Positions 1 to 6,412 of a stretch of 10,882 nt of DNA are shown one piece after another. Made by a program: the position numbers and the translations under genes. The notes beneath the pieces were generated by a model, which was given only the letters and a program-made list of their open reading frames with translations, searched no databases and was not told where the DNA came from. The stretch's first letter is position 1. Each line of letters opens with the position of its first letter. The stretch comes from Euryarchaeota archaeon UBA136 (GTDB lineage: Archaea; Thermoplasmatota; Poseidoniia; MGIII; CG-Epi1): the NCBI GenBank assembly GCA_002506485.1, contig DAXQ01000045.1, forward strand, positions 1 through 10,882, in the 5' to 3' direction.

Positions 1-432
1 CAATTCGTCAACAATATCCTCGAAGGCACCCAGAAGCGCTTCCATATCCTTGGCAGTGTAGGTTCCATCCATTCTTTCAACACCAAGGCGGTCATTGATG
101 ACGGTTAGATCAAAAATATTGAGTTTTCCTTCCTTGACCAGACTGTCATCAAAGAAACCGTAAGTCTGCAAGTTAGATAACATCTTGGACGACGGTTCCG
201 TCACAGAAATGTAACAACAGGTTTCACCATTCTTGGCCCCATTTATGAGAAATTCCATTGCCAAAGTGGTCTTACCTGAACCAACAGTTCCAGCTAGAAG
301 GACGATGTTTCCGACAGGAATCCCGCCATTTAAGATTCGATCAATGCCTTCAATATGAGTGACACACTTCTCCCTAGGCCTACCACCACGGGGGTCAAGG
401 CTGATTGGCTTCGTCACATCTTTTTTGGCCAT
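1..432 (-). CDS. KaiC/RadA-like RecA-superfamily ATPase, 3' end outside window
   Basis: The frame is open from an ATG at 432 to the window edge, giving the first 144 residues of a longer protein. Residues 26-56 have the KaiC/RAD55 layout: a 'G-I-D-R-I-L-N-G-G-I-P-x-G' segment leads into a Walker A loop, GTVGSGKTT, at residues 48-56. A 'YISVTEPSSKML' stretch then matches the strand after the P-loop helix in KaiC-like ATPases. Walker B would lie beyond the edge, so ATPase competence cannot be judged. Proteins of this group (COG0467) act in archaeal signalling, motility (FlaH/ArlH) or DNA handling; the fragment does not say which. The start is fixed by a Shine-Dalgarno GGAGTG seven bases upstream. 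Only six bases separate it from the stop of the upstream gene, so the two are very probably cotranscribed and translationally coupled. Confidence 0.85.
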   Translation of the reverse strand, partial: MAKKDVTKPISLDPRGGRPREKCVTHIEGIDRILNGGIPVGNIVLLAGTVGSGKTTLAMEFLINGAKNGETCCYISVTEPSSKMLSNLQTYGFFDDSLVKEGKLNIFDLTVINDRLGVERMDGTYTAKDMEALLGAFEDIVDEL

Positions 433-438
433 CTTTAA

Positions 439-864
439 TCACTCCTCGATTATAAATTGGTCTACAAGGTATTGCCGGACCCTCTTTTTCAATGTTCTCT
501 CTGTCACACCTTCGCTTTCCGCATTGTCATGCATAACCTGTATTTCCCTCTGAATTTCTACAGGTAATTCGGCCCAGGCAACCAGAGGCTTTTTGGGCAA
601 AAGCCCACGAAGATCCTTTGGATTCGCCTGTGCAAAGATGTCTGCAAAGAGTTCCTTTACTCTAGCTTCAAAGAATTCGTCACTTTCCCTCTCGGCCTCA
701 TTATAGGCCTTAATCAATTCCCCCTCTATAATTTGTCCTAAATCTTCCAAGAAGACCCCATCTGGTAAAAAACGGTGGTACCACCCTCCATCCTCATGAA
801 GAGCATCCATATGAGTCCGGTTGTAAACATCAATCAAAGGCGTCTCATATTCTTCCTTTGCCAT
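439..864 (-). CDS. Uncharacterised acidic 141-residue protein, partner of the KaiC-like ATPase
   Basis: I do not recognise a family. The protein is soluble, with no signal peptide or membrane segment, and rich in Glu/Asp. The N-terminal half has an aromatic, His-containing patch (WYHRF near residues 28-32), followed by a predicted helical stretch with charged periodicity (residues 40-78). The C-terminal third is basic-helical (ERTLKKRVRQYL) and ends in an acidic tail. The ATG at 864 is supported by GGAGT six bases upstream. The gene ends six bases before the KaiC-like ATPase starts, so a joint role such as an adaptor or regulator of that ATPase is a reasonable inference. Nothing in the sequence shows the biochemical function. 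Confidence 0.75.
   Translation of the reverse strand: MAKEEYETPLIDVYNRTHMDALHEDGGWYHRFLPDGVFLEDLGQIIEGELIKAYNEAERESDEFFEARVKELFADIFAQANPKDLRGLLPKKPLVAWAELPVEIQREIQVMHDNAESEGVTERTLKKRVRQYLVDQFIIEE
440..445 (-). promoter_or_regulatory. Shine-Dalgarno site for the KaiC-like ATPase
   Basis: On the minus strand GGAGTG overlaps the last Glu codon and the TGA stop of the upstream gene and sits seven bases before the ATG at 432. It supports that start and suggests re-initiation by ribosomes finishing the upstream gene. Confidence 0.7.
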
Positions 865-870
865 TAAATA

Positions 871-902
871 ACTCCGATTGTTTCAAACTGGGGCCTTATA
901 AG
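871..902 (-). promoter_or_regulatory. Possible promoter and ribosome binding site before the 141-residue gene
   Basis: On the minus strand a perfect palindrome CTTATAAG (895-902) resembles an archaeal TATA box, about 34 bases before the ATG at 864. A Shine-Dalgarno GGAGT lies at 871-875. A transcript starting about 25 bases after the TATA box would begin close to the Shine-Dalgarno itself, so read-through from the transporter gene (54 bases upstream) is an equally good source of transcript. Confidence 0.4.
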
Positions 903-918
903 ATACTTAGCCTCAATT

Positions 919-3024
919 TCATCCAGTTAGTAGAGGTAGAACGTAGTAGATGGCCAATAAGGTACCTAACAACGCCTCACCGACGATACAGCCAGTCGCA
1001 ATCATGTAGGTATTCAACAATCTCATAGTTCTCTGTTTCTCGCTAAGGTTCTCCTTTTCAACAGCTACATCCAAGAAACGTGATTCCCAGTAATCCCTCA
1101 GCCCCCCTCCGATAACCATAGGTAAGGTGACAACCATAGGCAAGTACATCCCCAGTCCAAAAGCAGTACCCATTCCGGTAATCAATTCCATGAAGACCCC
1201 AATTATAATCCCAAGAAGCAACAGATTCCAAGGCGTCTGCCCTCCAAGCATTATCTGGGCAAAGGCAGCGAAAGCATTTGCTTGTGGAGCATAAAGGACC
1301 AGATCCCCACGGGCCAGTGCCAATGACAAGATTCCAGCGAACAAAGCCGCCACGATAGTTCCTGGCACGATTCCGACCAGCTCGGTCTTCATGATGTGCA
1401 TGGGCCGGTTACCAACATACAATCCGGGCTTGTAGTCTCCGATAACAGTTCCCGACATCGAGATAGCTCCACCGAAAACAGTAGTTCCAACCAGGGCCAG
1501 AACGGCCGTATCACTTTCACTAAGCCCGATTCCCTTGAAGATCACGACGAGCATCAAAAGGACGATGAAACTGGTCCCAGATACAGGTTCGATACTGGTC
1601 TCCCCCATGACCTTGACCGCAATCGCACCTAGTGCAAAAGTGGTCAGACACAATACCAAAGAGAAAATCAAGGAAGGAAAGAAACCAAATTGTGTCGAAA
1701 AGGTCAGAGTTATTCCAATCAGTGAAACAATCAACATTACAGGGATGTGGCTGATTGGCCATTCATACCATCCCTTGCCCTCAACATAGTCCTTTCTGGA
1801 AGCGTTATCACTCTCTCCTCTAAAGATATCAATCACATCCGAGGCCGTAGTCTTGAAAACCGGGGCCATCTTCAGCAGGCCAGTAATTCCACCTCCCAAG
1901 ATGGCACCAATGGCCATTGGCCTTGCAACATAACCGTAAGAAACTAACGACCCCATAGGAGAAAATTGACTAACGGAATGATAATTACCGTCTATGGGAA
2001 GATAGAAAGGATAATCATAATGGAAAGCTAGAGGCGTAACTACAAACCAAGTGAAGAAGGTACCGAGACTGACCAGAAGGGCAACCCGGAATCTCATGAA
2101 CCAGCCGATTGCGATCATCATGGGGTAAAGCCCAAAGCCCAGCCAGGTGTAATTGGTAAGTGAATTCTCCATCGGCACCGTAAGGTCCCCTCCATCGTAC
2201 CACGAGATATTTTCTGTCGCCCGACTCAGAATAGAGGTCTTGACTTCTTTTCCAGCAGCATCACTGGTTCCAGTACCAAGAAGTGGCCAATCCCTAAGGA
2301 ATGTAAATGCCATAATTATTGCAGTCGAGATCCCAACTAATCGGATTGAATGCATAGCTCCTTCCATGCCTCCTTCCTTGGCAGTTTCGCCTGCGATATC
2401 CATTAGTTTGATATTCGCTTCGAAACCAGGCAGCGGCAAAGGATCCTCAACAAGCCACACTCTTCTGAAAATAATGAAATAGAGACATCCTAGGAAACCT
2501 CCGAGAATCGAGGCGACCATGGCAACTCCAGCCAGAGCCCATGAGTTAGGTAGAAGTAATGATGAATCTACCAGATAGGTCCCGTTCATTTCGTATTTGG
2601 CTGAATATGCTAACAAGTAAATTGCAGGATAAGTGAACACAAATCCGGTACAGACCATGGAGGCCCCCGTTGAGGCTGATGCCGACAGATTGACTTCTCC
2701 CGGCGACCAGCGCAGGGCCATAGCTGCCAGATACGCAACATACCATGATCCTGAGACGATCATTCCGACCTTGAGCCCCACGTACTGATTTATTATTGCG
2801 AAGATGATTCCAATAATCAGCCCCAGCATCATCTGGTTCCATTTCCATGTGGTCGAACCAAAACCATCTTTGCGGTTCTTCTCTTCCAGGTATTCCTCCA
2901 GAACCTCGGTGTTGAAATTGGCATACATTTCCGTATCGAAATAATCCAAAGTTCCCTTTTCGATAGCTTTCAATCCTTCAGGGGTCGGCGTCTGTCGATA
3001 GGGAGAAGTTCGAACCTTACTCAT
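919..3024 (-). CDS. OPT-family oligopeptide/metal-chelate transporter
   Basis: This 701-residue polytopic membrane protein has the features of the prokaryotic OPT (oligopeptide transporter/YSL) superfamily. A hydrophilic N-terminal tail of about 63 residues is followed by the first helix and the 'NQYVGLKVGM' loop, typical of OPT proteins after TM1. Next come a Ser/Gly-rich 'SASASTGASM' segment and many hydrophobic helices. A C-terminal block at residues 625-643 ends LPMVIGGGLR, and a further helix pair closes the chain. Length matches full-length prokaryotic members (about 600-700). OPT proteins import small peptides or peptide-like metal chelates by proton coupling; the exact substrate cannot be told. 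Peptide import would suit an archaeon living on protein-rich organic matter. The gene is transcribed away from the methyltransferase gene, from a 102-bp shared intergenic region. The 141-residue and ATPase genes follow on the same strand. Confidence 0.93.
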   Translation of the reverse strand: MSKVRTSPYRQTPTPEGLKAIEKGTLDYFDTEMYANFNTEVLEEYLEEKNRKDGFGSTTWKWNQMMLGLIIGIIFAIINQYVGLKVGMIVSGSWYVAYLAAMALRWSPGEVNLSASASTGASMVCTGFVFTYPAIYLLAYSAKYEMNGTYLVDSSLLLPNSWALAGVAMVASILGGFLGCLYFIIFRRVWLVEDPLPLPGFEANIKLMDIAGETAKEGGMEGAMHSIRLVGISTAIIMAFTFLRDWPLLGTGTSDAAGKEVKTSILSRATENISWYDGGDLTVPMENSLTNYTWLGFGLYPMMIAIGWFMRFRVALLVSLGTFFTWFVVTPLAFHYDYPFYLPIDGNYHSVSQFSPMGSLVSYGYVARPMAIGAILGGGITGLLKMAPVFKTTASDVIDIFRGESDNASRKDYVEGKGWYEWPISHIPVMLIVSLIGITLTFSTQFGFFPSLIFSLVLCLTTFALGAIAVKVMGETSIEPVSGTSFIVLLMLVVIFKGIGLSESDTAVLALVGTTVFGGAISMSGTVIGDYKPGLYVGNRPMHIMKTELVGIVPGTIVAALFAGILSLALARGDLVLYAPQANAFAAFAQIMLGGQTPWNLLLLGIIIGVFMELITGMGTAFGLGMYLPMVVTLPMVIGGGLRDYWESRFLDVAVEKENLSEKQRTMRLLNTYMIATGCIVGEALLGTLLAIYYVLPLLTG

Positions 3025-3052
3025 GCCAGTTGACTATTCTAAGCCAGCAGGG

Positions 3053-3060
3053 CATTATAC
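3053..3060 (-). promoter_or_regulatory. TATA-like box for the OPT transporter gene
   Basis: GTATAATG on the minus strand lies about 30-36 bases before the ATG at 3024. At usual archaeal spacing this gives a very short or absent leader, in keeping with the lack of a Shine-Dalgarno site before this gene. Confidence 0.45.
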
Positions 3061-3075
3061 TGATTGTGCAGGAAC

Positions 3076-3082
3076 ACTTAAG
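3076..3082 (+). promoter_or_regulatory. TATA-like box for the methyltransferase gene
   Basis: ACTTAAG lies about 45 bases before the ATG at 3127. It shares the TTAAG core with the boxes before both tRNAs and the zinc-ribbon gene. A start about 25 bases on would leave a leader near 20 bases containing a weak AGGG. Confidence 0.35.
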
Positions 3083-3126
3083 TTTGGCAGATTTACGTCT
3101 GAACAATGACCATGCAGGGCTAATCA

Positions 3127-3657
3127 ATGGGCGTAGCAGAGTTTTTCAGAAACGAATGGGAAAAAATCTGGAAAATCATAAGAGTTTATGGCAGCTACTC
3201 CGTTGACCGCGAATTGGTTGACCAGATGATACACCTAGTCCCTTCAGGGACTCTATTAGAGCTTGGAAGTGGACGGGCCACATCGGTTTTCTCAAAATAC
3301 TATACAGTTTATTCCATTGAGGAAGATTCGAAGTGGCTCGACAAATATGAGAGCACTTACATTTATGCACCAATCAAAAAGGGGTGGTATGATCGAGAAG
3401 TCTTGGAAAAGGAGCTTCCCCGCAATTATGATGTTATCTTGATTGACGGCCCTACATCCCCTGAAAGTTTAGGAAGGCTCAAGATTAGACAGCAATTCCT
3501 AACTCATATTGATTTATTCAAGACTGACGTAACTATTTTTGTCGATGACATACACCGAGAAGCAGAAGCGTCATTGCTGAATTCGCTTTCCGAAAGATTG
3601 GACCGACCGTCTACCATAATTGAAGCGAAAAGCGGAGCCAAGTTCGGTTATATTTGA
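3127..3657 (+). CDS. Small class I SAM-dependent methyltransferase
   Basis: The 176-residue protein has the core of a Rossmann-fold methyltransferase. Motif I is LLELGSGRATS at residues 43-53, an acidic strand end (SIEED, 63-67) would bind the SAM ribose, and YDVILIDGP at 101-109 is the motif IV region. A further strand, IFVDDIHR (137-144), recalls metal-assisted O-methyltransferases of surface-sugar clusters. There is no signal peptide or membrane helix, so it acts in the cytosol. Its stop overlaps the region where the next gene starts, and that gene is a glycosyltransferase, so a role in methylating a surface or exported glycan is likely but not shown. The start is the first possible one: an earlier ATG at 3112 meets a stop after three codons. 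The acceptor is unknown. Confidence 0.8.
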   Translation: MGVAEFFRNEWEKIWKIIRVYGSYSVDRELVDQMIHLVPSGTLLELGSGRATSVFSKYYTVYSIEEDSKWLDKYESTYIYAPIKKGWYDREVLEKELPRNYDVILIDGPTSPESLGRLKIRQQFLTHIDLFKTDVTIFVDDIHREAEASLLNSLSERLDRPSTIIEAKSGAKFGYI

Positions 3658-3659
3658 GA

Positions 3660-4451
3660 ATGGGGAAAAGAAGAGTTACACTAATTACAGCCGTTTGGAA
3701 GAGACACGATCTTACAGACCTTGTCCTGAATCGTTTCAGAAATATCAAAGCTGAACTCGCAGATATGATTAATTTGGAATTAATTGCAGTCGGTTCAGAG
3801 GACGCCAAATCGCAACAGCTCTGTGAGAATCATGGCTTTGCCTATGTGGAGCATGACAATATGCCCCTAAACCGGAAGTACAATGCCGCTAGCCGTCTGG
3901 CTCAAGAATCTAATCCGGACGCAGTGTACCGTATCGATTCTGATGATTGGATAACATCTGATGCGATTACCAATTCCCTGACGAAGATAGATGAGGGGTA
4001 TTTGGCAGTCGGTCTACTGGACCTGTATTTTCTGGATCTGCCCTCGTTCAGACTTGGCCGTTGGCCAGGTTATGGTTTCTTCAACAATACAAAGAGAATG
4101 TGGGCATGGCGAAACCGTGGTAAGACAGTGGGCGTTGGGCGATGTTTCAGTCGCGAATTGATGGATGAATTAGGCTGGGAGATATGGGATCAGGAACAGG
4201 AATTATCGAAATGGCTGGATACCAATTGTGACGAGAGACTCAAAGAGAGAGGCCACAAAATCAAGGGCTTCACGATGCAACAATTACAAACATTCGCTAT
4301 GGATATCAAGGGTGGCGGAGAGAACATTACAACGCAGACATTTTCCAATCTGAGAATCAAATGGGTAAAAGACGCAAAATCCGAATTGTATCAACATTTC
4401 CCCAAGGAAGAAGTAGATTCGTTGATACAACTGAGCCAATCAATCAATTAG
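3660..4451 (+). CDS. GT-A (family 2-like) glycosyltransferase
   Basis: The 263-residue protein begins with the strand pattern of GT-A enzymes (RVTLITAVWKRHDL) and carries a metal-binding DSDDW motif (residues 93-97) after a hydrophobic strand, as in nucleotide-sugar-dependent transferases. A PLNRKYN segment (69-75) precedes it, and GVGRCFSREL (158-167) fits the acceptor-side strand. There are no membrane helices. I prefer the ATG at 3660; an in-frame TTG at 3654 overlaps the upstream TGA and would add two residues. No clear Shine-Dalgarno is present, so translation is probably coupled to the methyltransferase. The sugar and acceptor are unknown. The gene converges on methylmalonyl-CoA epimerase, and the two coding ends overlap by eight bases. 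Confidence 0.82.
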   Translation: MGKRRVTLITAVWKRHDLTDLVLNRFRNIKAELADMINLELIAVGSEDAKSQQLCENHGFAYVEHDNMPLNRKYNAASRLAQESNPDAVYRIDSDDWITSDAITNSLTKIDEGYLAVGLLDLYFLDLPSFRLGRWPGYGFFNNTKRMWAWRNRGKTVGVGRCFSRELMDELGWEIWDQEQELSKWLDTNCDERLKERGHKIKGFTMQQLQTFAMDIKGGGENITTQTFSNLRIKWVKDAKSELYQHFPKEEVDSLIQLSQSIN

Positions 4452-4836
4452 TCTGAACTATCTCCAGAAGTACACCGCCAGTATCCTTGGGGCGGAAGAA
4501 AGCGATTTTCGTATTGTCTACACCCGGGCGCGGAGCTTCGCCAATCGGTTTCAAACCATTCTCTTTGGCTTTAGCTAGCGATTCTTCGATATTCTCTACT
4601 TCCAGTGCAAGATGGTGGATTCCCGGGCCTTTCTTGTCTATGAATCTACCAACGGGCGTATCGTCCCCCATAGGTTCCAGCAATTCAATCTCATAATTCC
4701 CGACCTTCAGATGGGCGGTAGTCACACCCTCCGAATCAACTTTCTCAGTATGGACCAGTTTTAGTCCAAACGATTCCCATACAGGGAGCCTCTCTTCGAT
4801 AGAGTCTACAGCAATACCTATGTGCCGAATTTTCAC
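4444..4836 (-). CDS. mce: Methylmalonyl-CoA epimerase (VOC superfamily)
   Basis: This protein interconverts the (S) and (R) forms of methylmalonyl-CoA, linking propionyl-CoA carboxylation to the B12-dependent mutase. The 130-residue length and sequence fit the family well: RHIGIAV at the start, ELLEP (51-55), GPGIHHLALEV (70-80) and GGVLLEIVQ at the end. The expected metal ligands are visible as His5, Glu51 (a Gln or Glu at this place in the family), one of His74/His75, and Glu125. The start is a GTG at 4836; no other start lies between it and an upstream in-frame stop, and there is no Shine-Dalgarno. The gene lies 23 bases after the 159-residue membrane protein on the same strand. No mutase or propionyl-CoA carboxylase gene is in the window. 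It could serve propionate or odd-chain/branched amino-acid breakdown. Confidence 0.93.
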   Translation of the reverse strand: MKIRHIGIAVDSIEERLPVWESFGLKLVHTEKVDSEGVTTAHLKVGNYEIELLEPMGDDTPVGRFIDKKGPGIHHLALEVENIEESLAKAKENGLKPIGEAPRPGVDNTKIAFFRPKDTGGVLLEIVQTN

Positions 4837-4859
4837 GATGTGGAGATAGTGCTACCCTA

Positions 4860-5339
4860 TTAGTTATCTTCTTCTTCAGGCCACCAATCAAAAAAGATTT
4901 CCCCTTCATAAAAATCATAATTGGTTTCCCTTTTCATCCAAAGCAAATGTATATCCAAATTCTCATCGTAATAGATCTCGTAAAATGAACATTCTAAAGG
5001 AACCTGCCGGCCAGACTCTTCAATTGTATAGACTAGACAAGAACTAAAACGATCCTCATAGTTTTCATCATCAGTAATGACACTTTGCATTTCTAATTGT
5101 GATGAATTTAGATAATTACTAAAAACATAGTCCGCCCCATCACCATCCGAATCTGCTGCAGAGACTAAAGGCATCATATTGAGGGTGAACGCCATCAACA
5201 ACAGAAATGCAATTCCTAATGATTTTGATTCGACTCCATATACTTTAGACAAATCATATTTCCGATTGAATAAAATTGTTCCAAAAAGAAAGCAAAGAGC
5301 TAGATTGACAAGTATGATACTTTCTAACATATATTGCAC
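4860..5339 (-). CDS. Uncharacterised two-helix acidic envelope protein
   Basis: I recognise no family. The 159-residue product (GTG start at 5339; an ATG at 5330 removes three residues) has a hydrophobic helix at about residues 5-24 and a short basic loop. A second helix at about 40-60 ends in PLVSA, then an Asp-rich ADSDGDGAD segment that could follow a signal-peptidase site. The remaining 98 residues are strongly acidic and aromatic, with Cys101 and Cys117 possibly forming a disulfide outside the cell, and end in WWPEEEDN. The ATG at 5330 fits leaderless expression from the TATA-like box 20-30 bases upstream, so the shorter form may be the real one. It precedes methylmalonyl-CoA epimerase by 23 bases, which gives little clue to its job. 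Its A+T content looks higher than its neighbours'. Confidence 0.6.
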   Translation of the reverse strand: MQYMLESIILVNLALCFLFGTILFNRKYDLSKVYGVESKSLGIAFLLLMAFTLNMMPLVSAADSDGDGADYVFSNYLNSSQLEMQSVITDDENYEDRFSSCLVYTIEESGRQVPLECSFYEIYYDENLDIHLLWMKRETNYDFYEGEIFFDWWPEEEDN

Positions 5340-5349
5340 TTCGAGTCTT

Positions 5350-5360
5350 CATATTTAAAA
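5350..5360 (-). promoter_or_regulatory. TATA box for the 159-residue membrane protein
   Basis: TTTTAAATATG on the minus strand lies 20-30 bases before the ATG at 5330. At standard archaeal spacing it would give a leaderless transcript starting at that ATG. It sits between the tRNA-Glu 3' end and the gene, so the gene need not depend on tRNA transcription. Confidence 0.55.
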
Positions 5361-5369
5361 TGTAAGGGA

Positions 5370-5447
5370 TGGTGCTCCCGCCGGGATTTGAACCCGGGTG
5401 CTCGGCTCGAGAAGCCGAAATGATGGGCCGGACTACACTACAGGAGC
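5370..5447 (-). tRNA. tRNA-Glu(CTC)
   Basis: The minus strand folds as a tRNA. The acceptor stem is GCTCCTG with CGGGAGC (one G-T pair), and the anticodon stem TCGGC/GCCGA holds the loop TTCTCGA, giving anticodon CTC, which reads GAG. The T arm is CCGGGTTCAAATCCCGG. The D-arm run GTAGTCCGGCCCATCA is typical of archaeal tRNA-Glu. The discriminator A at 5373 is followed by an encoded CCA (5372-5370). No intron is seen in the anticodon loop. Confidence in type and anticodon is high. Confidence 0.95.
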
Positions 5448-5472
5448 TACCTTAGGGCCTTGAACGGTCCAA

Positions 5473-5479
5473 CTTAATA
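5473..5479 (-). promoter_or_regulatory. TATA-like box of tRNA-Glu, overlapping the upstream gene's stop codon
   Basis: TATTAAG on the minus strand lies 32 bases before the tRNA 5' end. The same heptamer lies 33 bases before tRNA-Ser in this window, which supports it as a true promoter element. It includes the TAA stop of the large fusion gene. Confidence 0.6.
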
Positions 5480-6412
5480 ATTTTCGTCAAGCCATTTTGC
5501 AGTATCACGAATGGCCTTTCTACTAGTGAATTGAGGATCCCATCCATGCGATTTCATCTTCTTGATATCCAGTCTCATGTTCTTCACGTCACCTTTCCAC
5601 CCTCTTCCACCATCGACCCCTCCGGTGAATTTGTATTCAACCCCCTTCAATTTCATGGATTTACAGACCTCATTTGCTAGAGTCACGACATCAATCGAAT
5701 CCTTGGAACCAACGTTCAAGGCCATGAATTCCCCAGCATCACACAATTCACGAGGTGCCTTCGCCAGCATCGCAGATATACAATCATCAACATGGAAGTA
5801 TGATTTATTCTGTTTCCCATCTCCAAGAATCTCAAGTTTTTTTAAATTATCCTTGAGTTTGTGAACAAAATCATATGTTACTCCATGGTTACTCCTGGGT
5901 CCGACACAGTTCGCAAATCGATACGAGACGCCACGGAAATCATGTTCCTTACAATATTTTTCGATCAGTCTCTCGGCATCCAGTTTGCTGCTTCCGTAGG
6001 CCGATATGGGTTTCAGGTCCGCTTCCTCGGGTGTGGGTATCTTCTTTGCATCACCATAGACGGTTGAGGTCGAGGTGAACACTATTCTGCTGCAACCAGT
6101 CCTCTTCATCGCCTCGAGAACTCGTTCGGTGACATCTACGTTCTGTTCCTGCATCACCTCAGGTTCCGTTATCCCGAGTTGGACCTCAGGGTTGGCAGCC
6201 AAGTGATAGACAATCTTTGCTCCTTTCAGGTATTCATCAAAATCATCTTTCAGAAGGTCCACATCCACTACAGTTATGTTCTCGATTGAATCAAACAGGA
6301 ATTCAAGTTCGCCTGATGAGAAGTTATCGAGTACAACCACATGCTCATCACGCTTTACCAACCGGTCGACCAGATGGGAGCCAATGAAACCAGCTCCTCC
6401 AGTGACTACCAT
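5474..6412 (-). other. C-terminal epimerase domain, possible internally started protein
   Basis: Met804 (ATG at 6412) is exactly where free-standing epimerases begin (MVVTGGAGFIGS). A GAGGGTG lies eleven bases upstream on the minus strand. A separate 312-residue soluble epimerase made from the same message is therefore possible, though the spacing is long for a ribosome binding site. This is a domain note, not a second gene call. Confidence 0.4.

Noticed and set aside
1396..1789. Plus-strand frames inside the transporter gene
   Set aside because: They overlap a well-supported membrane protein on the other strand and show no domain.
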